From NCBI GenBank assembly GCA_002311385.1, contig DCAE01000079.1:9129-39474 (forward strand): a DNA stretch of 30,346 bases, given 5' to 3'. Source of the DNA: Dehalococcoidia bacterium UBA1141. GTDB taxonomy: Bacteria; Chloroflexota; Dehalococcoidia; Lucifugimonadales; UBA3495. Within the stretch, counting starts at the first letter, position 1. Every line of letters starts with the position of its first letter. This document shows, one piece after another, positions 15,711 to 24,533 of this stretch. Below the pieces are notes generated by a model. It worked only from the letters and a program-made list of their open reading frames with translations, was not told where the DNA came from and searched no databases. Position numbers and translations under genes: made by a program.

Positions 15711-15812
15711 GATTCCCGAAAAAGTCTCCCTCACGATGTCATTCTGAGTGAAGCGAAGAATCTTTACGTCTAGGCCATGCGATTCTTCGTCGCTTCACTC
15801 CTCAGAATGACA
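15711..15812. repeat. Interspersed palindromic repeat, copy 1 (TGTCATTCTGAG family)
   Basis: The core at 15737-15812 has inverted arms: TGTCATTCTGAGTGAAGCGA on the left, and on the right the complement of TGTCATTCTGAGGAGTGAAG. Similarity to the second copy at 23042-23142, which lies in inverted orientation, extends on one side into GTCTCC-rich flank. It occupies the middle of the 304-bp gap between the MMPL stop and the aminotransferase start; no gene is seen in that gap. Such repeats behave like REP/MITE elements and could fold in RNA. Confidence 0.8.
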
Positions 15813-15862
15813 GTGTTGAGACGAGTCCCCGTAAAGGGGGAAGGGACTATCCAGATGACGGG

Positions 15863-18094
15863 TTAGTCATCGGCGGGGCTTGGTGGCGGAGCGCCGGATT
15901 CGGGTTCGACCCTAAAATCGGACATCCATTCCAACCATTTGGGAAGGTACCAGTTCCAATTCCCCAGGAGTTTCATGCTGGCGGGCACCAGTATCATCCG
16001 GACGATGGTGGCGTCCAGCAATATAGCCATACCCAATCCGAAGCCCATTTGCTGCAAAGCCACCACGTCTCCGGCAGCGAAGCCCCAGAACACCGCCACC
16101 ATGATGAGGGCGGCTCCGGTGATGAGCCTACCGGTGGCCCGGATGCCGAAGGCGACCGATTCAGTGTTGTCACGGGTCTGGTCAAACCGTTCCCGAACGC
16201 GGCTCAACAAGAATACGTGGTAGTCCATGGAAAGGCCGAATATGATGGCAAACAGGAAGATGGGTATCCATGCTTCCACCGTACCGGACTGTTGAAAACC
16301 AAAGACATCAGCCAGCACGCCTTTCTGGAAGATTAGCACCAATATGCCGTAGGTGGCGCCAACCGATAACAGGTTGAGGATGATTGCCTTGATAGGGACT
16401 ACGATTGACCGGAAGATTATCATCAGCAGCAGGAAGCTAACCGCCAATACGAAGGGAATAACTACTTTGGCGGCGTTTTTGGACATATCGAAGAAGTCGA
16501 TATTTGAGGCGGTTTCCCCGGTCACGTATACTCCAGCAGGCACACCCTGGAAGGCCGCCGGGATGTATTCACTTCGCAGCCGCATAATTGCATCGAGAGT
16601 CGCCTGAGTCGAAGAATCACCCGATACAGGCACCGCCAGCAGCCCGACCTCTCCGTCTTCGCTGACTGTTAGGGTCTTCGGTGTTCCAAAATTCGCATCG
16701 GGTTCCAGTGAACTTGTGAGTCGCCCGATGGCGTCCTGCACTTCCGGTGAGCTTATATCGCCGCTAATCACTATCTCGGCAGGGGTGACCTCACCCGCAG
16801 AGAACTCACGGTCCAGAATCTGGAAAGCCTCTTTAGATTCAATGCCGTCGGGGAATGATGCCACGCCCGTTGAGCCTGTGTGAATCTCGAAGAAAAAGAC
16901 TGCAGCGGCTATGAGCAGCCCGCCCGCCAATACCAGGCTGATAACCGGTTTGCCCATGGTAGTCCGCGACACCCAGTCCCAAAAACCACCGGGTTTCGTT
17001 TCGTCAAATCCAGTGCCCGACTTGCTGATGATTGGAACGGAAAGTTTGTTTATCCGATCACCCAGCAAGCTTAGTATGGCAGGCAACAATGTCATAGCCG
17101 CCAGAACCGAGGCTACGACCACAAATATTACTCCAAGTCCGATACCGATGAACACATTGGAAGGCACCAGCAACATGCCGATGAAGCCCAGCACCACGGT
17201 CATGCCGCTGAACACGACGGTTCGGTTGGCGGTTGCCCCCGCCTTGGCAATTGCTTCCAGTTTATCCAGGCCCTTGGACCGCTCTTCCCGGTACCGGGTG
17301 AGGAAGAACAGGGAGTAATCTATACCCACCGCTAAACCAATCATGGTAATCATGTTTTCCACGAAGAAGGATAACTCGATAAACTGGCCCGCCAGCGAGG
17401 CTAAACCCATGGCCAGCACGATGGCCACCACGGCCATGATTAGCGGTATCACCGCCGCAACAATGGTGCCCAGTACGACGACCAAAATTATCAAAGCTAT
17501 GGGAGCGCCGAAGATTTCACCCTTCAGAAGGCCTTCTTGGGCTACTTCCTGAAAGTCTTTGCCCACAGTAGCTTGCCCGGTCATCAGAACCTTAAAGTTA
17601 TGATCGCCCTTGAAACCATCGACCACATCCGTTACTTCTTCAATGTTGTCGCTGGCATCGTCCACGTCTCCAGCCATAGTAAAGGGCATAATCAAGGTGT
17701 TCCGGCCTTCGGAAACCAGGAATCCCGCTTTGACCTCAAAGTAGTTAAGCAGTGTTTCCTGCCGGATAATCTCCGGTCCCAGGGCCGCTACACCGTCGTG
17801 TATCGAATCGACGATTTGTTTGAACTCCGGGTCGTCGACCGTAAATGCTTGGGACTGGATGACCACCACCTCGTTAGTTCCTTTGGGACCGGTCAGGTTA
17901 TCTTCGATGAGTTCATTCGCGATTTGAGACTCTGGGTTGTTCGTGATTGCGAACTCTGTGGTAATAGCATCTTCAAAGAGGCTGGCCCTCAAGAACATGG
18001 CGACAATGAACAACACGACCCATATACCTACAATAATCCAAGGTCTCCGGCTGGAGACTCTGGCTATCGATTCTGTGGAAAGGTTCACCGACAT
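15863..18094 (-). CDS. MMPL/RND-superfamily membrane transporter
   Basis: This 743-residue protein has the two-fold repeat of MMPL/RND proteins: a first membrane segment (PWIIVGIWVVLFIVAMFL), a large extracytoplasmic loop, a five-helix bundle with MIGLAVGIDYSLFFLTRYREERSKG, then a second loop and bundle with IFGLSMDYHVFLLSRVRERF. The GxxxDY motifs carry the proton-relay Asp. Family members export lipids, hopanoids or hydrophobic drugs. The ATG at 18094 follows GGGAG. A TetR-type gene lies directly upstream on the same strand, 52 bp away, and probably controls it. The substrate is unknown. Confidence 0.9.
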   Translation of the reverse strand: MSVNLSTESIARVSSRRPWIIVGIWVVLFIVAMFLRASLFEDAITTEFAITNNPESQIANELIEDNLTGPKGTNEVVVIQSQAFTVDDPEFKQIVDSIHDGVAALGPEIIRQETLLNYFEVKAGFLVSEGRNTLIMPFTMAGDVDDASDNIEEVTDVVDGFKGDHNFKVLMTGQATVGKDFQEVAQEGLLKGEIFGAPIALIILVVVLGTIVAAVIPLIMAVVAIVLAMGLASLAGQFIELSFFVENMITMIGLAVGIDYSLFFLTRYREERSKGLDKLEAIAKAGATANRTVVFSGMTVVLGFIGMLLVPSNVFIGIGLGVIFVVVASVLAAMTLLPAILSLLGDRINKLSVPIISKSGTGFDETKPGGFWDWVSRTTMGKPVISLVLAGGLLIAAAVFFFEIHTGSTGVASFPDGIESKEAFQILDREFSAGEVTPAEIVISGDISSPEVQDAIGRLTSSLEPDANFGTPKTLTVSEDGEVGLLAVPVSGDSSTQATLDAIMRLRSEYIPAAFQGVPAGVYVTGETASNIDFFDMSKNAAKVVIPFVLAVSFLLLMIIFRSIVVPIKAIILNLLSVGATYGILVLIFQKGVLADVFGFQQSGTVEAWIPIFLFAIIFGLSMDYHVFLLSRVRERFDQTRDNTESVAFGIRATGRLITGAALIMVAVFWGFAAGDVVALQQMGFGLGMAILLDATIVRMILVPASMKLLGNWNWYLPKWLEWMSDFRVEPESGAPPPSPADD

Positions 18095-18146
18095 TGTTAA
18101 ACTCCCTCAATCTTGGTTTCGGCTGCCCGCCGGTAGCATCGATTCG

Positions 18147-18782
18147 TTAACAGCGCGGAGGTTTTTCTTCTGGGCTGGCGATGGTTCCATCCTTAGATTG
18201 CAATGAGAAAGTGCCATTATATAAAGACTTCAAGGCGGCCACGTACTTCAGAACATCTACTGTGGAATCAAAGGCCTTTTGTAGCACCAGCCCGTGCCAG
18301 GTAGAAAGCAGAACTCGCGCCGCAGCTTCCGGGTCCAGCGATGCTTCAATCTGACCCAATTCCTGAGCGCGCACCATTAGTTTGGTCAGCGCCACACGAT
18401 AAATATCGAGGTTGGCTTCTTTGAACGACTCCATCACCTGAGAGCTGCGTAGAGCCTCGGCCCACAGCTGGATATTCATGCGAAGGTGGTCCTGAGCTTC
18501 GTCGCTACCTAGCCAACCAAAACCGGAGTCGACCAGCATGTCCAGAACCTCTAATGGGTCATCGCTTTGTTCGGAAGCATCCAGCACAATCTGCAGGTTT
18601 TGCTGGTGGCAGCCCTGACAGCTCGCAGCGATTATCTCTTCCTTGCTGGCGAAGTAGCGGTACACTGCCCCTGGGCTGAGTGCTGCCTCCCGGCAAATGT
18701 CTTGCATGGTAGTCTGGTGAAAACCCTGCCTGGCGAAACAAGCGGGGGAAGCGTCCAGGATTTGCTGACGGCGCGCCTCCAG
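18147..18782 (-). CDS. TetR/AcrR-family regulator, start codon unclear
   Basis: The N-terminal helix-turn-helix is typical: ARRQQILDASPACFARQGFH, then QTTMQDICREAALSPGAVYRYFASKEEIIAA. The C-terminal ligand domain has LWAEALRSSQVMESF and LLSTWHGLVLQKA. The HTH begins upstream of the first ATG (18707), but the frame there has no ATG, GTG or TTG before a TGA at 18822-18824. The boundary given uses a CTG at 18782, which would begin LEARRQQIL; ATC at 18791 is another rare option. A one-base frameshift joining the neighbouring frame, which has TTG near 18819, is equally possible. Starting at 18707 would cut the DNA-binding domain in half. It probably represses the downstream MMPL exporter gene. Confidence 0.75.
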   Translation of the reverse strand: MEARRQQILDASPACFARQGFHQTTMQDICREAALSPGAVYRYFASKEEIIAASCQGCHQQNLQIVLDASEQSDDPLEVLDMLVDSGFGWLGSDEAQDHLRMNIQLWAEALRSSQVMESFKEANLDIYRVALTKLMVRAQELGQIEASLDPEAAARVLLSTWHGLVLQKAFDSTVDVLKYVAALKSLYNGTFSLQSKDGTIASPEEKPPRC

Positions 18783-18878
18783 GTGGGCGATGAAATTAGA
18801 TTGCTGACCGGCAGCGTCAAGTCAGAGTAAAATAGTTCAAACAGGTAATCTTTGGCCCTGAACAACAGGCTGGATATC

Positions 18879-20090
18879 ATGGCCGACATTATCAAATCGC
18901 ATGTAGACTCCACACCATCAATACGCCACATCCTCCACGCCGACCTTGATGCCTTCTATGCGGCTGTGGAGCAACTGGACAACCCCGAGTTGCGAGGCAA
19001 ACCCGTGCTGGTGGGCGGCAGCCCCGAAAACCGGGGCGTGGTGGCCACCGCCTCCTATGAAGCCAGGGTGTTCGGCGTTCATTCGGCCATGCCCATGAAG
19101 TCGGCGGTACGCCGTTGCCCTCAAGGAATAATCGTCCGGCCGAGATTTGGGCGCTATAAGGAAATTTCCAACATGATCATGGATATTTTCCGCAGCGTAA
19201 CCGACCTTATTGAGCCCTTATCCATGGACGAAGCCTACTTGGACATCACCCAAGCGGTAGCTGGGGGATTGCGTCCGTTGGAAGTCGCCTTGGACCTCAA
19301 AAAACAGGTGAAGGAAGAAACTGGACTGACAGTGTCTGTGGGAGTGGCCACCAACAAGACGGTGGCCAAGATTTGTTCAGACCTGAACAAGCCGGACGGT
19401 CTGGTAGTGGTGGCGCCCGGTGAAGAAGAGGCGTTTCTGGCGCCCTTGGCAGTGGGCAAGATTTCCGGCATCGGTCCTAAGACTGTGGAGCGATTGAACC
19501 GGGACGGCGTGGAAACCATCGGTGATATGGCCGCCCAACCGCTGGAGTGGTTCGCCAATACTTTCGGCGTTCGAGCCGAAGGCGTTCGGGCTCGGGCCTT
19601 GGGTACCGACCGGGATGAGGTACACACCCACCGGGAGACAAAATCTGTCAGCGCCGAGACGACCTTCTCCTCCGACCGAAACGATCCCGAGGTATTGCGG
19701 GAAGAACTGGCCCGGCTGGCAGGTAACGTGGCCCGTCACCTAGAGAATTCAGGGTTGCAAGGTCGTACCGTAACCGTTAAGGCCAGGCTGGCGGACTTCA
19801 CCACTTTCACACGCCAAAAAACTCTACCTGCGCGAACGGCCACTGAAGAAACAATCTTGGAACACGCCTGGGGACTCTTGTCCAAGGAACTGAACCCGGA
19901 GCGGTCATTTCGCCTATTGGGCGTGGGAGTGTCATCATTCCTGGAATCCACTGCGCTGCCGGCTGCTAAAGCAGACCAACTCCAACTTTCATTGTTCGAC
20001 CAGCCCGCGTTCGACCAGCCCGTGTTTGACCAGCCACTTTTTGACCAGCCCGTCTCTGAACAGCCGGACCCTGGCCAAGAAACTACCTGA
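18879..20090 (+). CDS. dinB: DNA polymerase IV (Y-family translesion polymerase)
   Basis: This protein of about 403 residues copies damaged DNA. It has the Y-family motifs HADLDAFYAAVEQ and SMDEAYLDIT holding the metal-binding acids, the steric-gate region around YEARVFGVHSAMPMKSA, and KISGIGPKTVERLNRDG in the thumb. The C-terminus has the beta-clamp motif QLSLF followed by a tandem run of FDQPx pentapeptides. The start at ATG 18879 (MADIIKSH) is preferred; an upstream in-frame TTG at 18852 has no support. It is divergent from the TetR-like gene and its last 8 bp overlap the end of cofE on the other strand. Confidence 0.95.
   Translation: MADIIKSHVDSTPSIRHILHADLDAFYAAVEQLDNPELRGKPVLVGGSPENRGVVATASYEARVFGVHSAMPMKSAVRRCPQGIIVRPRFGRYKEISNMIMDIFRSVTDLIEPLSMDEAYLDITQAVAGGLRPLEVALDLKKQVKEETGLTVSVGVATNKTVAKICSDLNKPDGLVVVAPGEEEAFLAPLAVGKISGIGPKTVERLNRDGVETIGDMAAQPLEWFANTFGVRAEGVRARALGTDRDEVHTHRETKSVSAETTFSSDRNDPEVLREELARLAGNVARHLENSGLQGRTVTVKARLADFTTFTRQKTLPARTATEETILEHAWGLLSKELNPERSFRLLGVGVSSFLESTALPAAKADQLQLSLFDQPAFDQPVFDQPLFDQPVSEQPDPGQETT
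19995..20069 (+). repeat. 15-bp tandem repeat in the 3' end of dinB
   Basis: Five imperfect units of TTCGACCAGCCCGYG encode FDQPA, FDQPV, FDQPL, FDQPV and SEQPD, directly after the clamp-binding motif QLSL(F). Four units are close matches and the fifth is degenerate. The array is in frame, so copy-number change would only lengthen or shorten the tail. Confidence 0.85.
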
Positions 20091-20844
20091 ACAAATCCCG
20101 ATCACCGGTTCTCAATATCCGCTTGATGCTGGCGTCTTCCATTGGAATATAAGCATAGCCGCGGACTATGCTAACCGGTACCCCCTCGACCTTCCCGGTA
20201 ACCAGTTCGGCCGTGGCTGCCAGTTCGTCGGCCACAGCAATCTCCGTGGTGTACATCATGTTGCCGTGGCTATCTTCTTGGCCGACGTAGCTGAGCATGG
20301 GGTCGAAACCAGCCACACCGATGGCCACATTGGCGGCGCCATTGCGCCAAGGTCTACCAAATGTATCGGAGACAATCACCGCCACATCAAAACCCAGCCA
20401 ACTCTTGATAGCGGCTCTGATTCCACGAGCTGAGAGGTCCGAATCCACCGGTAGCAAGCACACAGTGTCGGAGCCGGGGATGTTGGATGCGTCTATACCG
20501 GCATTGGCGCAGTAGAAACCGTGACGAGTCTCGCTGATAATCACCCCTCGGTCCATCCGCACGATGCGCGCACTTTCCCGTAGGATTAGCTCTGTGTGCC
20601 TGGGATCCCGCCGAAAACCCTCAGTGATTGAGATGGCCAAGGTCGATGGTTCAACACCCTCAATGGTGATTACACGGCCCTCGGCCTTGGACACCACTTT
20701 TTGAGTGACCACCACCACGTCTCCAGCCTCGAAGGGTGTACCCTGCTGGGCTGCGGCATCCATCATCATGCCAGCAATGTCATCCCCGGACTTTATCTCC
20801 GGCATTCCTTGGACGCCAATAACGCGGACCTCAGGGGGCGGCAT
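20083..20844 (-). CDS. cofE: Coenzyme F420-0:L-glutamate ligase CofE
   Basis: CofE adds glutamates to F420-0 using GTP. This 253-residue protein has the family sequence VVVVTQKVVSKAEGRVI, ILRESARIVRMDRGVIISETRHGFYCANAGIDASN, VIVSDTFGRPWRNGAANVAIGVAG and ADELAATAELVTGK. Length and motifs match stand-alone CofE of Archaea, and FbiB N-terminal domains of Actinobacteria. Its presence implies that the organism makes F420. The ATG at 20844 is preceded by an AAAGGA-like site. It is convergent with dinB and overlaps it by 8 bp. Confidence 0.93.
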   Translation of the reverse strand: MPPPEVRVIGVQGMPEIKSGDDIAGMMMDAAAQQGTPFEAGDVVVVTQKVVSKAEGRVITIEGVEPSTLAISITEGFRRDPRHTELILRESARIVRMDRGVIISETRHGFYCANAGIDASNIPGSDTVCLLPVDSDLSARGIRAAIKSWLGFDVAVIVSDTFGRPWRNGAANVAIGVAGFDPMLSYVGQEDSHGNMMYTTEIAVADELAATAELVTGKVEGVPVSIVRGYAYIPMEDASIKRILRTGDRDLFR

Positions 20845-21009
20845 AGGTTCACATCCTTTGTGTTGATTGCGATTAGTAGTATAGCCGCTGTCTAAGCCCC
20901 ATGCTACAATTCAATTCCTAGGTTAAACTTTAGGTAAAATACCACGGCTAAGCTGTGAGCCGACAACACTATCACGGATATCCATCGATTCTGAAAATAG
21001 GATATTTCG

Positions 21010-21594
21010 ATGACATCGTCATCTTCTTCATATAGGAAAAAGGTCTACACCAAGTTCGGTGATTTGGGGGAGACGAGCCTGCTTTACGGTGGGCGGATTT
21101 CCAAGAACGACCTGCACACCGAGGCTTACGGCATCACCGACGAGGCTGTTTCGGCCATGGGCTTAGCTCGGGCCACAACCGACGACCTTAGGGTCAAAGA
21201 CGTGTTGCGGGACCTACAAAGGGAACTGTTTACTATAGCCGCCGAACTGGCCACGGAGCCGGATAAATACGAGCTATTTCAGCAGCACTTTCAGCCCGTC
21301 ACCCAAGATATGGTAACCAACTTGGAAACCATCATCGACGGATTGGAAGAAGATGTGGAGATGCCCAAAGTGTTCATTCTCCCCGGCGGCTCACCGTCTT
21401 CCGCCGCCATTGACCTCGCCCGCTGCATCATTCGCACCGCCGAGCGCAGAGTTGTGGCTCTGCGGGAGGCAGGAAAATTGACCAACGATCTGATAATCAC
21501 CTATCTGAACCGCATCGGAGATTTGCTTTTCGTGGTAGCCAGGTACCAGGATAGGGAACTGCCCATCGAACGGGCCACCGGAGACCGGAGCTAG
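21010..21594 (+). CDS. PduO-type ATP:cob(I)alamin adenosyltransferase
   Basis: This 194-residue enzyme transfers adenosyl from ATP to cob(I)alamin, making coenzyme B12. It carries the PduO N-terminal ATP motif VYTKFGDLGETSLLYGGRISK, the conserved arginine region ARCIIRTAERRVVALRE and LTNDLIITYLNRIGDLLFVVARYQ. It lies 5 bp before the hisH start, so the two are probably cotranscribed, though the functions are unrelated. I saw no cobalamin-riboswitch-like structure in the 165-bp upstream gap. Confidence 0.92.
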   Translation: MTSSSSSYRKKVYTKFGDLGETSLLYGGRISKNDLHTEAYGITDEAVSAMGLARATTDDLRVKDVLRDLQRELFTIAAELATEPDKYELFQQHFQPVTQDMVTNLETIIDGLEEDVEMPKVFILPGGSPSSAAIDLARCIIRTAERRVVALREAGKLTNDLIITYLNRIGDLLFVVARYQDRELPIERATGDRS

Positions 21595-21599
21595 TCGTC

Positions 21600-22271
21600 G
21601 TGACTCAAGAGATTAAATTAGTGGTAATAGACTACGATTCCGGTAATCTTCGAAGCGTCTCCAAGGCCTTGGAGTCAGTTGGTGTAAACCATATTGTTAC
21701 CGCTGATCCAGATTTGATTGAATCGGCCGAAGCGGTGGTCTTTCCAGGAGTCGGCTCGGCGCCGTCGGCCATGGCGGCTCTGAAATCTCGAAACTTGGTG
21801 CAGCCGTTGCGGGAGTACGTTGCCTCTGGCCGTCCCTTTTTGGGTGTATGCCTGGGCCTGCAACTATTGATGGACCGCACTGAAGAAGGAGACGCCGAAT
21901 GTTTGGGCATCGTGCCGGGACAGGCCAAACGGCTTACGGCTGAAAACCCGGACGGCGGACTAAAAGTGCCCCACATGGGCTGGAATAGCGTTCGATTTAC
22001 CGATAGTCACCCTGTTTTTGCGGGCATCCCCCAAGACAGCTACTTTTACTTCGTCCACAGTTACTACGCCGTACTGGAACATTCAGTTGGACTCGCTGGC
22101 ATTACCAACTACGGTGTAGACTTCTGCAGCGTGTACGCCAAAGGCAACTTGGTGGCCACACAGTTCCACCCGGAAAAAAGCGGGCCTGTGGGCGTCAGCA
22201 TCTACAAGAACTTCGCCGCTTTGGCAATTAAGTCCCTCGGTACTGGCCAAAGGATTGCCGCAGAAAACTGA
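21600..22271 (+). CDS. hisH: Imidazole glycerol phosphate synthase, glutaminase subunit HisH
   Basis: HisH hydrolyses glutamine and channels ammonia to HisF in histidine synthesis. This 223-residue class I amidotransferase has the nucleophile Cys84 in GVCLGLQLL, and His and Glu in TQFHPEKSG, plus DYDSGNLRSV at the N-terminus. The GTG at 21600 has GGAG nine bases upstream. hisA follows after 27 bp; hisF is not in the window. Confidence 0.95.
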   Translation: MTQEIKLVVIDYDSGNLRSVSKALESVGVNHIVTADPDLIESAEAVVFPGVGSAPSAMAALKSRNLVQPLREYVASGRPFLGVCLGLQLLMDRTEEGDAECLGIVPGQAKRLTAENPDGGLKVPHMGWNSVRFTDSHPVFAGIPQDSYFYFVHSYYAVLEHSVGLAGITNYGVDFCSVYAKGNLVATQFHPEKSGPVGVSIYKNFAALAIKSLGTGQRIAAEN

Positions 22272-22298
22272 CGGCGATTTATTCGGGCTTGGTGACGA

Positions 22299-23024
22299 AT
22301 GGAAGTAATCCCTTCCATCGATATTAAAGATGGTCGCTGTGTGCGATTGTACCAAGGCGACTACCGGAAACAGACGGTTTACTCTGATGACCCGTTGTCC
22401 GTGGCTGCGACCTGGCAACGGCAGGGCGGCTCTCGTTTGCATCTGGTGGACTTGGACGGCGCAGCCGCAGGCCGAATGGTTAACTTGGATCTCATCGCCA
22501 AAATTATCGAAAGGTTGTCCATTCCCGTGCAGGTAGGCGGTGGCATCCGCAGCCTGGGAACGGCAGTGGAGTTGCTCTCTGTTGGGGCCGACAGGGTAGT
22601 AATTGGCACAGCGGCCGTGGAAGACCCGTCATTGGTGAAGGCGTTATGCCAAGAACACGGCAGCGGCAGTGTCGTGGTGGCAGTGGATGCCAGGAACGGT
22701 CAAGTGGCCATCAAAGGATGGACCGAGCAGAGCTCCGTTTCAGCCTTTGATTTGGCCCGCCAGATGTCAGAGTTGGGTGTACTTCGACTTTTGTACACAG
22801 ACATCTCCAGGGACGGCACCATGACCGAGCCGAATTTCGCCGCAAACGAGGCCTTGATACGGGAGACGGGGATGGCCGTGCTGGCCTCCGGTGGAGTGAC
22901 GGTTTTGGAGCACATTCGACGCATGGCTAGTACAGGAGCCGAAGGGGTAATCGTGGGACGCGCCCTATACGAAGAAGCCTTCACACTACCGGAAGCAATC
23001 GCCGCAGCCCAGGAAGCCTATTAA
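22299..23024 (+). CDS. hisA: Phosphoribosylformimino-5-aminoimidazole carboxamide ribotide isomerase HisA
   Basis: HisA converts ProFAR to PRFAR in histidine synthesis. This 241-residue TIM barrel has IPSIDIKDGRCVRLYQGDY (catalytic Asp of the first strand), VDLDGAAAGRMVNL, VQVGGGIRSL, YTDISRDGTMTEPN (second catalytic Asp) and LASGGVTVLEHIRRM with VGRALYE. The ATG at 22299 follows hisH by 27 bp. The next gene is convergent, with a palindromic repeat in the gap that may end transcription on both sides. Confidence 0.95.
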   Translation: MEVIPSIDIKDGRCVRLYQGDYRKQTVYSDDPLSVAATWQRQGGSRLHLVDLDGAAAGRMVNLDLIAKIIERLSIPVQVGGGIRSLGTAVELLSVGADRVVIGTAAVEDPSLVKALCQEHGSGSVVVAVDARNGQVAIKGWTEQSSVSAFDLARQMSELGVLRLLYTDISRDGTMTEPNFAANEALIRETGMAVLASGGVTVLEHIRRMASTGAEGVIVGRALYEEAFTLPEAIAAAQEAY

Positions 23025-23041
23025 GGGCCTTGCCTTAAACC

Positions 23042-23142
23042 TGTCATTCTGAGGAGTGAAGCGACGAAGAATCTCATGCCCTCGACGCAAAGATTCTTCG
23101 CTTCACTCAAAATGACATTGTGGAGGAGACTTTTGGGGAACC
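23042..23142. repeat. Interspersed palindromic repeat, copy 2, inverted relative to copy 1
   Basis: The core 23042-23117 starts TGTCATTCTGAGGAGTGAAG and ends with the complement of TGTCATTTTGAGTGAAGCGA. Its left arm matches the complement of the right arm of copy 1 (15711-15812). It lies in the convergent gap between hisA and the GNAT gene and could form a bidirectional terminator. Confidence 0.8.
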
Positions 23143-23190
23143 TCCCTCTTAAGGCCAAGACTGTAGAGATTTCTATTTTGATTGACTCAG

Positions 23191-23790
23191 CTAGTTGGCC
23201 ACTTCTTCACTGGGAGCGGTGGGAGTCGCACTGTCCAGGAAGTTCCACCGGGCAGCCAAACGCTCTTCCGCTTTTTCCAGCCAATCCTCCCGAAGCACTT
23301 CCATCAGCAGGAAATCCTGGGACAGCCGACGCACCGGTTTTACTAAGTTAAACCCGCTCTTCCCGAAAGAACGCTGGGCTCTGATGTTCCACTCCAGCGT
23401 GTGGAGATAGACCCGCTTCAGGTTTCTCTCGCCGAACATATATTCAAGCAACGTGGTCACGGCATCGTAGCCATAGCCGTTGCTCCAGTAGTCTCGGTCT
23501 CCAATCACGATGCCCAACTCGGCCTGCATATTCACGCTGTCCAAATCATAGTACATACAATTACCGATTAACTTGCCGTCCAGGGTATCCGTGGAGAAAT
23601 GGTGTGAACCTGGAGTGGGATAGCGCAGTTGGTCTTCAAAAATCTTCAGATAGCGCTCAAAACTCATGGTCAGTGGGTATGCTGCGTCCAAGCGCGCTAG
23701 TTCGGGATCGCTGCGCCATATGTAATCTTGCTCAGCGTCTTCCACTTTTTTGTCACGCAGTGTGATTCTGGCGCCTTGGAGTTGAACCAT
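23191..23790 (-). CDS. GNAT-family N-acetyltransferase
   Basis: This 199-residue protein resembles the RimJ/RimL-type branch of GNAT acetyltransferases: VQLQGARITLRDKKVEDAEQ at the start, LIGNCMYYDLDSVNMQAELGI, IGDRDYWSNGYGYDAVTTLLEYMF forming the acetyl-CoA site, and LEWNIRAQRSFGKSGF. The ATG at 23790 is preceded by AAGGAAG. The substrate is unknown, probably a small molecule or a protein N-terminus. It is convergent with hisA. Confidence 0.85.
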   Translation of the reverse strand: MVQLQGARITLRDKKVEDAEQDYIWRSDPELARLDAAYPLTMSFERYLKIFEDQLRYPTPGSHHFSTDTLDGKLIGNCMYYDLDSVNMQAELGIVIGDRDYWSNGYGYDAVTTLLEYMFGERNLKRVYLHTLEWNIRAQRSFGKSGFNLVKPVRRLSQDFLLMEVLREDWLEKAEERLAARWNFLDSATPTAPSEEVAN

Positions 23791-23920
23791 ATAGATCTTC
23801 CTTACCGGATAATACTGTACCGGACAATACTTTCGTCTGGGATTGACCTGTACGATAAGTCGAATCCAGGCTGAGTTATCTCTTGCAATTCAAACGTAGG
23901 TGATGGAGGCCCACGCTGGA

Positions 23921-24427
23921 TTAGCGCTCCGCGATTGTCTTTAATGCTCGGCGTAACACTTCCGTCTCGTTGGCATAAGCCAAAATCTTCAGAGCCTCTT
24001 CGGAGGTGAACCATTGTACAACGTCGAATTCGGGATCGTGTAACTCGAACCCTCCTCCGGTGGGGGTCATGAGATAGTAATGTACCGTCTTGTGGAATCT
24101 AACTCCGGCTTCCCGCCCTACGAACCAATAGTCGATAGCCCCCAATGGCGATTCGATTTCCACCTCAAGGCCCGTTTCTTCCCGCACCTCGCGCAGGGCC
24201 GTTTCCTCCAATGTTTCGCCGGGATCGGGGGTTCCTTTAGCAAGGCTCCAGCGATAGTTCTTAATCTTTGAGGTGTCCGGAAGCTGTTGAGATTTAGCGG
24301 CTCCAGCCTTGGCTCTCAGGGTTAGTCCGCACAGCACTGCTTGAATCTGTCCATCCACCCGGCGCCACACTACTCCACCCGCCGAAACCAGAGTTTCCAC
24401 CCGGCGACCGGGATTCTTTTCGGTCAA
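23921..24427 (-). CDS. Nudix hydrolase
   Basis: This 168-residue protein has a full Nudix box at about residues 65-87 (GTPDPGETLEETALREVREETG), which binds the metal and cleaves nucleoside-diphosphate-linked substrates. It resembles the MutT/Ap4A-type proteins with AGGVVWRR at the start and FDVVQWFTSEEALKIL near the end. A TTG start at 24427 with AAGGG upstream is used. The substrate is unknown. Confidence 0.88.
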   Translation of the reverse strand: MTEKNPGRRVETLVSAGGVVWRRVDGQIQAVLCGLTLRAKAGAAKSQQLPDTSKIKNYRWSLAKGTPDPGETLEETALREVREETGLEVEIESPLGAIDYWFVGREAGVRFHKTVHYYLMTPTGGGFELHDPEFDVVQWFTSEEALKILAYANETEVLRRALKTIAER

Positions 24428-24533
24428 TTTACCACGCCCTTGTTATGTACTCCTTCCGGAAGTTATCCAATTCAATTTTATTGTGCGCCAATTTTAGCGT
24501 CAACTGGAAATCGGATAGATTATTTCGGATGTT

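Noticed and set aside
18822..18824. In-frame TGA upstream of the TetR gene as a fourth Sec codon
   Set aside because: TetR proteins have no cysteine expected there, and another TGA lies 15 nt further upstream; it is an ordinary frame end.
20845..21009. Cobalamin riboswitch upstream of the adenosyltransferase gene
   Set aside because: The gap is only 165 bp and I see no B12-box-like sequence; only a short CGGCT/AGCCG hairpin at about 20945-20961.
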